Assembly: GCF_001561995.1 (NCBI RefSeq)
Contig: NZ_LLWC01000036.1
Location: 62,001 to 126,000 of the forward strand
Origin: Polycladidibacter hongkongensis
GTDB taxonomy: Bacteria; Pseudomonadota; Alphaproteobacteria; Rhizobiales; Stappiaceae
Direction: 5' to 3'
Length of the DNA stretch: 64,000 nucleotides
Shown here: positions 24,408 to 33,497 of the stretch, in pieces
Layout: every line of letters starts with the position of its first letter
Numbering within the stretch: position 1 is the stretch's first letter
The notes under the pieces: generated by a model
Told to the model about the DNA's origin: nothing
Databases searched by the model: none
Seen by the model: the letters and a program-made list of their open reading frames with translations, nothing else
Translations under genes and position numbers: made by a program

Positions 24408-27400
24408 TTAGGAGAGCTGGGCAACCCATGTGCGCGGTAGCTGCGGGACATTGGCCGACTCGTTTGCGCTGTTGCGCTGGAAGGACGAGGTCTGCCGTTT
24501 CGCATTGGACAACTGCTGCGCGGTGAGCAATTTCGCAATCTCGGCGCGCTTGGCCTGAGCTTCTTGGTCGCCTGCCGCTCCGGCAAGGGCAAACCACTTA
24601 TAGGAAGCAACCAGATCCTGCACCTTGCCAAGGCCGCGGGCATAGAGCATCGCCAGATTAAACTGACTGTCTTTGTTTCCCGCTTCCGCTGCTAGCTGGA
24701 ACCAATAGGCAGCCCTATCAAAATCCGGCTCTCCCTTGGTGCCACTGGCATACATGACCGCAAGGTTGTGCATGGCTTTGATATTGCCCTGCTTGGCAGA
24801 TGCGGAATACCAGAATTCAGCAGCCTCAATATCCCGCACTAGCCCCAAGCCACGCTCATAGGAGCTGGCGAGGCGATATTGCGCGACGGCCAAGCCGCCT
24901 TCAGCTGCATAGCTGTACCACGTGGCAGCGGCGCTATCATCTTTTGGCAGATTAGTGCCGCTTGAATACCACAGACCAATCTGGAATTGGGCAAGCGGGT
25001 CCTTGCTCTCCAAAGCAGCCGAGAGATCAGCCCCTTTGGCGGATTGCGGTAACGCTGCGACCAGCTGCTTGTAGGTCTCCTGCTGCGGGTTTACCTCTGC
25101 TTTAGCGACAGCAAAATGGGCTTGTCTATTTGCTGCCGCTTGCGCAAAGGCCGTCGTTCCCTGTAAGGATGGCCGCTGCAAAGCAGGTGTGACTGATTGC
25201 CAATTACCAGCGAGCAGCTCTGCGGGAAAAATACCCGTGGCAGCACCAAATTGCTTCTCTTCTGGCAATGCAGATTGCGGGGTGTCCATGGCCCTTGGCG
25301 ACAGGGTATTGCCAAGGGTCGCGCTGACATCCGTATCGCTTCCAAAAACGCCGAAGACCTGCATGGTTCCCATAGCAATGAGGAGCGCGGCAGTTGTCAA
25401 CAAAACTGCTTTACGCCGGCCAAATTTGGTTGGCTTAGTGTCGTCCCCCTCATCCTCATCGGCCGCCTCTGAGGGGGCTGCCTCATCTTTGCGCCTCAAG
25501 AAACCGTCGGGTATGGCAATGTGTTCAGGGGTTGGCTCTTCTTTGCGTTTTAGGTAGTCGGAAAGGCGGCGCGCACGTCGTTTTTTCTGGCCGTCTTCCT
25601 CTTCCTCTTCATGTTCTGGCAATTCGCGTTCGCGGCTGGCCGCAACTTCTGCAGCAGCAGCTTGGGCAGCGCGACGCGCGGCGGCAATGTACTCCGCCTT
25701 GCGATCCGCTTCGGCTCTGGCCTCTGCCGCGCTTTGTTCATCCAGACGCGGGCTGGCTGCCCCCATCTCGACAAGCGCATTGGTTTCTTCAATTGCGAAA
25801 CCTGCGACATCGCCCGTTGCCCCAAGGGCTTTAAGATCTGCTGCGGTGTCCAGAGCGGCGGCTTGCGACATATCCGGCGTTTGTTGATCCAACACCGGAT
25901 CAATAGCGGCGCGCTCTTCGTCTGTGTGCTCTTGGTCCGCCGCGTAAGTGGATGCGGTTGGTTCTTGCAGTTGTTGCTCTGATGCTTGGTGCTCTAGCGC
26001 TTGCGATTGCTCTTCTTGAGGCTGCTCGTAGAGCGGCCCTGTTTGGTCTTCAGCCGATAGTGCCGTTGTATGTGTGCTCGGCGTCTCGACAAATGAGGCC
26101 ATTTGCTGCAATGCCGCCTCACCCGGCTCCAGAGCGGCTTGCTGTTCCTGAGGTGCGGCTGATTGTGTTTCTTCTTCGCTCTCGCCTGCCTTGTGCTTTG
26201 TTAACGCGGCAATGATGTTGCGGACTTGGCTGTCGCCAACAAACTTCTCATGCTCCTGCCCGATTTGGCCAAGGTCAGCAAGGTCCGGAGCGCCAGCATG
26301 GGATGCATCAGCTGCTTCGGCTGCTTCCAGTTCATCCAGATGCGTGACAATACGTTGTAGCATTGCCTCCATGTTATCGAGCTGGTGGGGCTCTTCGCTG
26401 TCGCTTTGCGCCATCAGCTTCAGCGCTTGCATATCAGCTTGTAGTCCCCCAAGGGCGCTGTCGACAACCTGTATTGCAGCTGTTGCCTGAACGCTCTTTT
26501 CCGAAGCCGCGGCGCTCTGAACACCCAGTAATTCTATATTGGCGTTGCCGGCTTCCACCATGTCGGCAAGAGCACGAACCTGCATCTCGATCCGCTCCAG
26601 CGCGCCATCTTCTTCAAAGCCTCGCGGATTTGCGAGAGCCGCAACCACATTGTCGATCTGGCCCTGCAGCTCTTGCGTGGTTGGCAGTTGATCAATCTTG
26701 GCAGAAACCCGCTGCAACTCGGCTGATATTTTGAGCAGCAACTCCGGCTCTACCTGATTAGACAGCGCCGCGATGTTGGTTTGTTCCAGCCGGTCCAGCT
26801 TGCCTGCAAGCTGTTGGAGTAGCTCGACTTGCATCTCGTCCTTTGCCGAAACACCGGCCAGCTTTGCCTCCATTTGCTCCAGATGCTGAGTGAACTGGTC
26901 CAAACGGCTTTCAAGGGCAGCAAAGTCATCGCGGTGGCTAGATACCGACGCCGGTGTCCGCTCTATACGGTTTAGCTGATCACGAATGCCGTTTAGATCT
27001 TGCAGCAAACGGGCCTCGGCGCGTTGCACTGCCTCATAGGATCCATCGCGCTCTTCCAAATGGTTGGAGAGCGTAGACATGTGCGAGCAGATACGCTCCA
27101 GCGTCCCTTCGGCAGGCAGCTGTTGTTCTACCCGTACAAGCCGGGTTTGTATGTCACGCTGCATGGCTGTAAAGTGCTCCAGCTCGTCCATGCGTTGTGT
27201 CAGGAAGCGTAGGCGCTTGTCGATTTCTCCCAGTAGCGGCTCTGGGTTCATGCCGGTGATAGTTTTTTCTAGCTGCTGCACGTCGTTGTGCAGGTGCTCA
27301 AGTGCTTGGGTGTCCGCACGTGCGGCGACATATTCCAGCCGCTCTTGCAGATGCTGGAGGCGGCTTTCCATTGCTATGAGTTGCCCTGCCTGTGGCAACT

Positions 27401-28199
27401 CGGAGACAAGCAGGCTCAACTCGTCCAATCGCTTTTCAAGTAGCTCTTGGATTGCTGGGTCGACGCGTTCGCGCGCTATTACCTCCAGGCGCTGAGTGGT
27501 TGCATCATATTCATCTTTGAGCTGCTCCACGCTTTGCGCTGTGTGGGCGGGTTCAAGCTGCTCGCGCAGGTCTTGCAGTTTACCACGAAGCTTGCCAGCT
27601 TTGACCCTGCCCTGCTTGTTCTTTTCCAAGCGGGCGATCAGTGTATCCAGCTCCTGCAAAGGGTCTGACCCTTGTTCCCGCGTTGTGTGAGCTGCATCAG
27701 GCTTCAAGCTTGGCTGGCGAATTTCTTCGGAAATCGAGGAGTAGCGGCGCGGCACCGGGTAGGCCTCATGCTGCTCGGGCAATTGGCTGTACAAGCGCTG
27801 ATTGCGCGGCGTTTCTGCGCGGCGCTTCGCCATAGGATCAAATGTAGTTTTTGCCTCACTCTGCACCCCGTGGTGCTGTGTATCAGAGTACGGGTGTGCA
27901 GGCGCGTAAGCGGTCGCACTGTGTTGCTGCGCTGGTGCGGGATTGTCCAGCAGGCTTTCCAAAGCGCTTGCGATTTCGTCCAGCTGTGATGATGTGGATG
28001 CCCGCGTTCCTGCCAAACTGTCCCGCGCTGGCGCAGATCGCTGGCGCAGCGCACTAAGTAGGCTGTTCACCTGCGGGTCGGAGGTGGCAAAGGCCTCATC
28101 AAGGGCAGGCGCGCGCGTATCTGTCTGATCGCCAAGGCGCAAAGCTTCCAAGAGAAGCTCTTTGGTGCTGCGCTGCTGCCTGTTTGATCTGCTGGTCAT
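24408..28199 (-). CDS. PodJ-like polarity/scaffold protein with coiled coils and SEL1 repeats
   Basis: The 1263-residue product has a cytoplasmic N-terminal part of about 900 residues. It holds a disordered Pro/Ser-rich section (about 80-170), long amphipathic coiled coils (about 175-660) and an acidic Gln/Glu/Ala-rich section, then a basic patch and one membrane span at about 924-946 (AVLLTTAALLIAMGTMQVFG). The periplasmic C-terminus carries about four SEL1-type repeats (about 1053-1235; YSSGTNLPKDDSAAATWYSYAAEGG, LAMLYARGLGKVQDLVASYKW). This order matches PodJ of Caulobacter and polar organisers of Hyphomicrobiales, but the C-terminal peptidoglycan-binding domain of Caulobacter PodJ is missing. 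It stands alone, with its own terminator. Confidence 0.75.
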   Translation of the reverse strand: MTSRSNRQQRSTKELLLEALRLGDQTDTRAPALDEAFATSDPQVNSLLSALRQRSAPARDSLAGTRASTSSQLDEIASALESLLDNPAPAQQHSATAYAPAHPYSDTQHHGVQSEAKTTFDPMAKRRAETPRNQRLYSQLPEQHEAYPVPRRYSSISEEIRQPSLKPDAAHTTREQGSDPLQELDTLIARLEKNKQGRVKAGKLRGKLQDLREQLEPAHTAQSVEQLKDEYDATTQRLEVIARERVDPAIQELLEKRLDELSLLVSELPQAGQLIAMESRLQHLQERLEYVAARADTQALEHLHNDVQQLEKTITGMNPEPLLGEIDKRLRFLTQRMDELEHFTAMQRDIQTRLVRVEQQLPAEGTLERICSHMSTLSNHLEERDGSYEAVQRAEARLLQDLNGIRDQLNRIERTPASVSSHRDDFAALESRLDQFTQHLEQMEAKLAGVSAKDEMQVELLQQLAGKLDRLEQTNIAALSNQVEPELLLKISAELQRVSAKIDQLPTTQELQGQIDNVVAALANPRGFEEDGALERIEMQVRALADMVEAGNANIELLGVQSAAASEKSVQATAAIQVVDSALGGLQADMQALKLMAQSDSEEPHQLDNMEAMLQRIVTHLDELEAAEAADASHAGAPDLADLGQIGQEHEKFVGDSQVRNIIAALTKHKAGESEEETQSAAPQEQQAALEPGEAALQQMASFVETPSTHTTALSAEDQTGPLYEQPQEEQSQALEHQASEQQLQEPTASTYAADQEHTDEERAAIDPVLDQQTPDMSQAAALDTAADLKALGATGDVAGFAIEETNALVEMGAASPRLDEQSAAEARAEADRKAEYIAAARRAAQAAAAEVAASRERELPEHEEEEEDGQKKRRARRLSDYLKRKEEPTPEHIAIPDGFLRRKDEAAPSEAADEDEGDDTKPTKFGRRKAVLLTTAALLIAMGTMQVFGVFGSDTDVSATLGNTLSPRAMDTPQSALPEEKQFGAATGIFPAELLAGNWQSVTPALQRPSLQGTTAFAQAAANRQAHFAVAKAEVNPQQETYKQLVAALPQSAKGADLSAALESKDPLAQFQIGLWYSSGTNLPKDDSAAATWYSYAAEGGLAVAQYRLASSYERGLGLVRDIEAAEFWYSASAKQGNIKAMHNLAVMYASGTKGEPDFDRAAYWFQLAAEAGNKDSQFNLAMLYARGLGKVQDLVASYKWFALAGAAGDQEAQAKRAEIAKLLTAQQLSNAKRQTSSFQRNSANESANVPQLPRTWVAQLS

Positions 28200-28572
28200 G
28201 GACCTTCACCCACCTGATGTTTTTTTAAAGCCCCCTCATGCTGCGAATCAGTTGCGCATAAACAAAGGGACCAAAGTCGTCGGTTACTAGTTTTTTACCA
28301 ACTACGGTAAATAGAGCGTTAACTATACGCAGGTGGGTGCTTTTTTCCTCGCGTCATGATTGCCTGCGGCGGTTACGCACGGTTGAAACATGGCAAATAG
28401 TGCTTTGGCTTTGACAGTAGGCCTAATATATTTAATGGATGCATGTTGAAACTGGCCCACGGGCCATGCCCTAGCGTCCCCTTTGTGTTTTTTGGGGTTT
28501 CTTTGTCGCTGCTCCCTAGAATTTCAAGGGAGAAGCCCGCATAGTGCCACGGTTGCTTTTGAAAAGGTCGGA
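28200..28572. other. Divergent intergenic region between the PodJ-like gene and the MerR regulator
   Basis: About 370 A/T-rich bases hold both divergent promoters. I find no copy of the palindrome that lies before fadE and no small gene with a convincing ribosome-binding site. Confidence 0.5.
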
Positions 28573-29034
28573 ATGATGAGCGAAGCCCTGCAGATGAATA
28601 ATACTCTGGTTGATGTTGTCAGTCAGGAGAGCGGCAGTGGCAAGAAAACCCAGTTCAGCATTGGTGATCTGGCGAAGGAATTCGACATAACCCTTCGTAC
28701 GTTGCGCTTCTATGAAGACAAAGGGCTGATTAACCCAAAACGCGAAGGCATGAACCGGGTGTATTCACGGCGCGATAGGGCGCGGTTGAAACTGGTTATC
28801 ATGGGCAAGAGTGTCGGCTTTTCGCTCGCGGAAATTCGCGAGATGCTTGATCTTTACGACCTGCGCGATGGGCAGGTGACACAGCTTCGCGTTGCGCTGT
28901 CGCGCTTTGAGGGACAAATCGAGACCCTGCAAAAACAACGCGATGATATTGATCAGGCTATTGGCGAACTTTCCCGCACTGTTGATATTGTTTCAGGGAT
29001 CTTGAAACAAAAGGAAGCGGAAGAAGCCGAGTAG
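28573..29034 (+). CDS. MerR family transcription regulator, probable fatty-acid/acyl-CoA regulator (LiuR-like)
   Basis: The 153-residue protein starts at the first of two adjacent ATG codons (28573), preceded by AAAAGGTCGG. A flexible N-terminus of about 30 residues leads to a MerR winged helix (FSIGDLAKEFDITLRTLRFYEDKGLI) and wing (GMNRVYSRRDRARL). A long coiled coil (about 100-150) follows. The metal-binding cysteines of CueR or MerR are absent. MerR proteins of this type, LiuR-like, control branched-chain or fatty-acid catabolism in Proteobacteria. The fadE-fadA-fadB genes begin 1.3 kb downstream behind a perfect palindrome, which fits this role. Confidence 0.82.
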   Translation: MMSEALQMNNTLVDVVSQESGSGKKTQFSIGDLAKEFDITLRTLRFYEDKGLINPKREGMNRVYSRRDRARLKLVIMGKSVGFSLAEIREMLDLYDLRDGQVTQLRVALSRFEGQIETLQKQRDDIDQAIGELSRTVDIVSGILKQKEAEEAE

Positions 29035-29223
29035 AGCTGCGTCACTTCCAAGCGGTGTTAAAACGTGCCTTAAGCTCACGCTCGTAACGTTTTGTGGCGG
29101 ACTGTTGTTAAGCCGCGACACATTAGCGAACACGCTTGCCGCTAGGGATGCTTGCTAGCAGAAATGCCTTAATTATAAAAGTCAGGTATTTAGCATATCC
29201 ATCTTTTATAGTTGAGGCATTTC

Positions 29224-29910
29224 ATGAGAAGCAGCCATATTTTATGCAAGGTTCACGACCTAAAAACTGCTGTTAAAGACTATCAGGATCTGGGATTTAC
29301 TGTTGAGTGGGGGGATGAGCCCGAAAAAGCGATCAATGCGTTGATCTGGTTTGAGCGAGGCCCCTTTATCGAGCTCATTGATGCCGATGCAGCGCAGCCA
29401 CCCAAGGCGATCGCTTGGCTGCTTGGCCGTTTTTTTCCTACGGGGATGATCGCACGCTTTAACCATTGGCAACAGATGCCTGAAGGCTGGGTCGAGCTTG
29501 CTCTAGAAACCCATGGTACAGACATCCAACCGGAAGTTAAGGCTTTAAAACGGCGCGATTTTAAAATTTCAGGACCGTTTACAAACAAGCGCAGGCCACC
29601 TAATGGGTGCCTCATTACCACGCAAACCGCCTTTCCCCACAACATGCGCCTGCCGATCCTTATGGGAGCTTATCGCCCTGACCCACGCCCGAAGAGCATA
29701 TTCCACGCCAACGGAGCTGTTGGGATTAGCTGTATTTCTTTTGGATACAACCCAAAGGACCAGCGCGATTGGGAACAAATACTTGACCAAAATGACCCTT
29801 GGCTTGCTCTTGAATCCGGTCGTATCGGCGTGGGCCATGTCTCACTTCTAGGATTAAGAGAAGCTCTGCCGCTTGAAAAAACACATGGCGCCGTCATTGT
29901 GCCGGGATAG
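29224..29910 (+). CDS. VOC/glyoxalase-like domain protein
   Basis: The 228-residue product starts at ATG 29224 behind GAGG; a TTG 12 bases upstream is in frame but less likely. The N-terminus SSHILCKVHDLKTAVKDY and the later GRIGVGHVSLLGLREA match a glyoxalase-like (PF13468) two-module fold with metal-ligand positions (His, Glu in FIELIDAD). The substrate is unknown. It sits between the MerR regulator and fadE on the same strand. Confidence 0.75.
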   Translation: MRSSHILCKVHDLKTAVKDYQDLGFTVEWGDEPEKAINALIWFERGPFIELIDADAAQPPKAIAWLLGRFFPTGMIARFNHWQQMPEGWVELALETHGTDIQPEVKALKRRDFKISGPFTNKRRPPNGCLITTQTAFPHNMRLPILMGAYRPDPRPKSIFHANGAVGISCISFGYNPKDQRDWEQILDQNDPWLALESGRIGVGHVSLLGLREALPLEKTHGAVIVPG

Positions 29911-30295
29911 CGCGCCGACCTTCCCATTGTTACTAGCAAAAATAGGGTAAGAGCGGCTGTTCTTACCCGAGTTTGTGTTTGAGCATTTGCAGCATTCTCA
30001 TGCAATACAAGAGCGTTTCCTAGCGCCGTTTAGTTGCTCTGGGTCGGTTGCGCCCGCGCAAGCTCGACAAGGTTGCCGAGTTTTACATCGAAGATCACAG
30101 GGATTTTACTCATTCTTTTGGCTAGGTCTTGCCAGAGATTGGCAGAAATCTGCGGATAAGAATGAAACCACCCACAACTCCCCCTCTTGCCCTTAAGGGC
30201 ATGTCCTCTTATATTTCACATGTTGACGTTTGCGTAAACGTCAATACGATACAGCAGAGTTGAGGAGTGCTGCTGCGTTTTGGAAGGGAGCTGGT
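29911..30295. other. fadE upstream region
   Basis: About 385 bases without a gene contain the 22-base palindrome at 30223-30244 and the fadE promoter. I see nothing else structured. Confidence 0.55.
30223..30244. promoter_or_regulatory. Perfect inverted repeat in the fadE promoter, probable MerR/LiuR-type operator
   Basis: Nine-base arms TTGACGTTT and AAACGTCAA flank GCGT. The left arm includes a -35-like TTGACG (30223-30228), and TACGAT (30245-30250) or the overlapping GATACA three bases later can serve as -10. The repeat thus sits in the promoter spacer, where MerR proteins bind. It lies 51 bases before the fadE ATG. Recognition by the product of the gene at 28573 is inferred. Confidence 0.75.
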
Positions 30296-32092
30296 ATGCC
30301 TGTTTATAGTGCGCCTGTCGATGATACGTTGTTTTTGCTGAATGATGTGTTCGGCTTTGAAAAGTATTCTAACCTGCCGCGCTTTGGCGAGGCTACACCG
30401 GATCTGGTGGAAGCAATTTTGCGCGAAGGCGCTAAATTCTGCGAGGAGCAGGTGCAGCCACTGAACCGTGTTGGCGACAGCCAGGGCTGTACACGCCATG
30501 AGGATGGCAGTGTGAGTACGCCGGACGGTTTTAAGGCGGTTTATCATGCCTATTCGGAGGGCGGCTGGGGCGGCCTTTCCATTCCTGAAGAGCTGGGTGG
30601 ACAGGGTCTACCTCAAATTCTAACAAATATTCTTAACGAGTACTTGTGCTCGGCCAATATGGCGTTTGCCATGTATCCCGGCCTTACCGCTGGCGCGATG
30701 GCAGCGCTGATGATGCATGCCAGTGAAGAAGCGCAGAAGATCTACATTCCTAAAATGGCGAGCGGCGAATGGACCGGCACCATGAACCTGACCGAACCCC
30801 ATTGTGGTACGGATTTAGGCCTGCTGCGCACCAAGGCTGTGCCAAATGGCGATGGCACCTACAAGATTTCCGGCACGAAAATCTTCATCAGTGCCGGTGA
30901 GCACGACATGGCCGAAAATATCGTGCACCTTGTACTTGCGCGTATCGAAGGCGCACCGGCGGGGACCAAGGGCATTTCCTTGTTCCTTGTGCCGAAATTC
31001 AAGGTAGATGCGGACGGAAATTTGGGCGATGCCAACGGGGTTTCCTGTGGCTCCATTGAAGAGAAAATGGGCATCCACGGCAATTCCACCTGTGTGATGA
31101 ACTATGACAGCTCTGAAGGGGTGCTGGTTGGTGAGGAGCACAAGGGCCTGCGTGCCATGTTCACCATGATGAACGAGGCGCGGCTTGGCGTGGGTATTCA
31201 GGGGCTTTCCCAATCGGAAGTGGCCTATCAAAATGCCGTGACCTACGCGCGCGAACGGCTGCAGGGGCGATCTTTAACGGGGGCCAAAGCGCCGGAAAAG
31301 GCTGCGGATCCGATTATCGTACATCCAGATGTGCGGCGGGTGCTGATGAGCATTCGCTCGTTTAATGAAGCGGCGCGGGCGCTGACCATTTGGGCCGGAT
31401 TACACGGCGATATTTCGCATGTGGCCGAAGATGAGGCGCAAAAACAAGCCAGTGAAGATGTTATGGCGCTGCTGACCCCTGTTATCAAAGGAGTGTTAAC
31501 CGACAAGGGCTTTGATAACGCCGTGATGGCGCAACAAATGTATGGCGGGCATGGCTATATAGCCGAATGGGGCATGGAGCAGTTTGTACGCGATGCGCGC
31601 ATTGCCATGATCTACGAGGGCGCCAACGGCATTCAGGCACTGGATCTGGTGGGCCGGAAGCTACCGGCCAATGGCGGGCGTGCGGTGCAGGCATTCTTTA
31701 AAGAGGTGCACAAATTCCTGAAAGAGCATGAGGAGAGCGAGGAGTTCGCCAGCTTCATGAAGCCGCTGCGCAAGGGGCTGGAAGATTTGCAAGCCGCCAG
31801 CATGTGGCTGATGCAGAACGGCATGAAGAACCCTGACAATGCCGGGGCTGCCTCGACCGACTATATGCACCTGATGGGGCTGGTAGCGCTTGGCTATATG
31901 TGGGGCCGCATTGCGGTTACCGCAAAAGCGCAGATTAAAGCGGGGGCGAATGGCAAGGCCGAATGGCTGGACAACAAGCTTACCCTTGGCAAGTTCTTCA
32001 TGGAGCGCACCATGCCGGAAACGAGCGCCCATCTGGCGCGCATATCCAGCGGGTGCGATACTATGATGAGCCTTGAAGCCGACGCATTCTAA
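30296..32092 (+). CDS. fadE: Acyl-CoA dehydrogenase (FadE-like, about 600 residues)
   Basis: The 598-residue flavoprotein catalyses the first step of beta-oxidation. It has an N-terminal helix domain, the FAD/substrate signatures EWTGTMNLTEPHCGTDLG and KIFISAGEHD, NEARLGVGIQGLSQSEVAYQ, and the C-terminal catalytic region AQQMYGGHGYIAEWGMEQF with QALDLVGRKL. The extra C-terminal helical domain is typical of the 590-600-residue subfamily. ATG 30296 is behind GGAAGGGAG and gives the family N-terminus MPVYSAPVDD. It heads fadE-fadA-fadB, preceded by the palindromic operator. Confidence 0.93.
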   Translation: MPVYSAPVDDTLFLLNDVFGFEKYSNLPRFGEATPDLVEAILREGAKFCEEQVQPLNRVGDSQGCTRHEDGSVSTPDGFKAVYHAYSEGGWGGLSIPEELGGQGLPQILTNILNEYLCSANMAFAMYPGLTAGAMAALMMHASEEAQKIYIPKMASGEWTGTMNLTEPHCGTDLGLLRTKAVPNGDGTYKISGTKIFISAGEHDMAENIVHLVLARIEGAPAGTKGISLFLVPKFKVDADGNLGDANGVSCGSIEEKMGIHGNSTCVMNYDSSEGVLVGEEHKGLRAMFTMMNEARLGVGIQGLSQSEVAYQNAVTYARERLQGRSLTGAKAPEKAADPIIVHPDVRRVLMSIRSFNEAARALTIWAGLHGDISHVAEDEAQKQASEDVMALLTPVIKGVLTDKGFDNAVMAQQMYGGHGYIAEWGMEQFVRDARIAMIYEGANGIQALDLVGRKLPANGGRAVQAFFKEVHKFLKEHEESEEFASFMKPLRKGLEDLQAASMWLMQNGMKNPDNAGAASTDYMHLMGLVALGYMWGRIAVTAKAQIKAGANGKAEWLDNKLTLGKFFMERTMPETSAHLARISSGCDTMMSLEADAF

Positions 32093-32272
32093 AGAGACTT
32101 TGAGAGTAGGGCGGGCCAGCGCCTGCCCTGCCCCACATTTTTTATTGCCACTGAATATCTATGGGTCTGCGTGACCCCCTCGCCTTTTTGCAGGATTGAT
32201 GCTTGCGCGCGGCGGTGGATAAAACAACGCAGAGCCTACCAAACAAAGCCCAACCAGAGGCTGGAGGAGCTT

Positions 32273-33481
32273 ATGGCAGACGCCTTTATTTATGATCATG
32301 TACGCACCCCGCGCGGGCGTGGCAAAAAAGATGGTTCACTGCACGAGGTGCCAAGTGTTCGCCTTGCAGCTGTGGCACTGGAAGCGGTGCGCGATCGCAA
32401 CGGGCTGGACACCGGCCTTGTGGACGATGTGGTGCTGGGCTGTGTGGACCCCGTTGGCGAAGCTGGCGGCAATATCGCCCGTGCGGCAACGTTTGCGGCC
32501 GGTTATGCCACCTCGGTGCCGGGCATGCAGATCAACCGTTTTTGCGCCTCTGGCCTTGATGCGGTGAACACCGGCGCAGCGCAAGTGATGGCTGGACAGC
32601 ATGATCTGGTGATTGCTGGCGGGGTGGAAAGTATGAGCCGCGTGGGCATTGGCGCCTCTGGCGGTGCTTGGCCAATTGAGCCGCAAGTGGCGGTGCCCTC
32701 CTATTTTATGCCGCAAGGTGTTTCTGCCGATTTGATCGCCAGCAAATACGGCTTTAGCCGCGATGATGCAGATGCCTATGCGATCCAGAGTCAACAACGT
32801 GCGGACGCCGCATGGAAAGATGGACGATTTGCGCGCTCGGTCATCCCCGTTAAAGACATAAATGGACTGACCATTCTGGATCGTGATGAGCACATGCGCC
32901 CTGAAACCGACATGCAATCATTGGCCGGGCTGAACCCCTCCTTCGAGATGATGGGGCAGATGGGTGGCTTTGATGCGGTGGGTGTTGCTGCGCATCCCGA
33001 GTTGGAGAAGGTTGCCCATGTGCACCATGCGGGCAATTCCTCGGGCATTGTGGATGGGGCTGCAGCTATCCTTATCGGCAATGAAAGCGCTGGGGTGGCA
33101 GCCGGGCTCAAGCCGCGGGCACGCATAAAAGCTTTTGCCAATATTGGCTCTGACCCTGCGCTGATGCTGACCGGGCCGGTGGACGTGACCCAGAAGCTGT
33201 TGGCCAAAAGCGGCATGAACCTTGGCGATATTGATCTGATTGAAATCAACGAAGCGTTCTCTGCCGTGGTGCTGCGCTATATGCAGGCGCTGGAGCTGGA
33301 CCCTACCACGGTGAACGTGAATGGCGGAGCCATCGCCATGGGCCATCCATTGGGCGCAACGGGGGCTATGATACTCGGGACTGTTCTGGACGAGTTGGAA
33401 CGGCAGGATAAATCCACCGCGCTGGTGACCCTGTGTATTGGCGCTGGTATGGGCACAGCTACCATTATCGAGCGTGTTTAA
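32273..33481 (+). CDS. fadA: Acetyl-CoA C-acyltransferase (3-ketoacyl-CoA thiolase)
   Basis: The 402-residue thiolase performs the last step of beta-oxidation, splitting 3-ketoacyl-CoA with CoA. The nucleophile Cys is in INRFCASGLDAVN (about residue 90), and the second-half motifs INEAFSAVVL, GGAIAMGHPLGATGA (His) and LCIGAGMGTATII (Cys) are intact. ATG 32273 follows GGAGGAG. It is 180 bases after fadE and 16 bases before fadB. Confidence 0.94.
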   Translation: MADAFIYDHVRTPRGRGKKDGSLHEVPSVRLAAVALEAVRDRNGLDTGLVDDVVLGCVDPVGEAGGNIARAATFAAGYATSVPGMQINRFCASGLDAVNTGAAQVMAGQHDLVIAGGVESMSRVGIGASGGAWPIEPQVAVPSYFMPQGVSADLIASKYGFSRDDADAYAIQSQQRADAAWKDGRFARSVIPVKDINGLTILDRDEHMRPETDMQSLAGLNPSFEMMGQMGGFDAVGVAAHPELEKVAHVHHAGNSSGIVDGAAAILIGNESAGVAAGLKPRARIKAFANIGSDPALMLTGPVDVTQKLLAKSGMNLGDIDLIEINEAFSAVVLRYMQALELDPTTVNVNGGAIAMGHPLGATGAMILGTVLDELERQDKSTALVTLCIGAGMGTATIIERV

Positions 33482-33497
33482 GGCAAGGAGCACAGCA

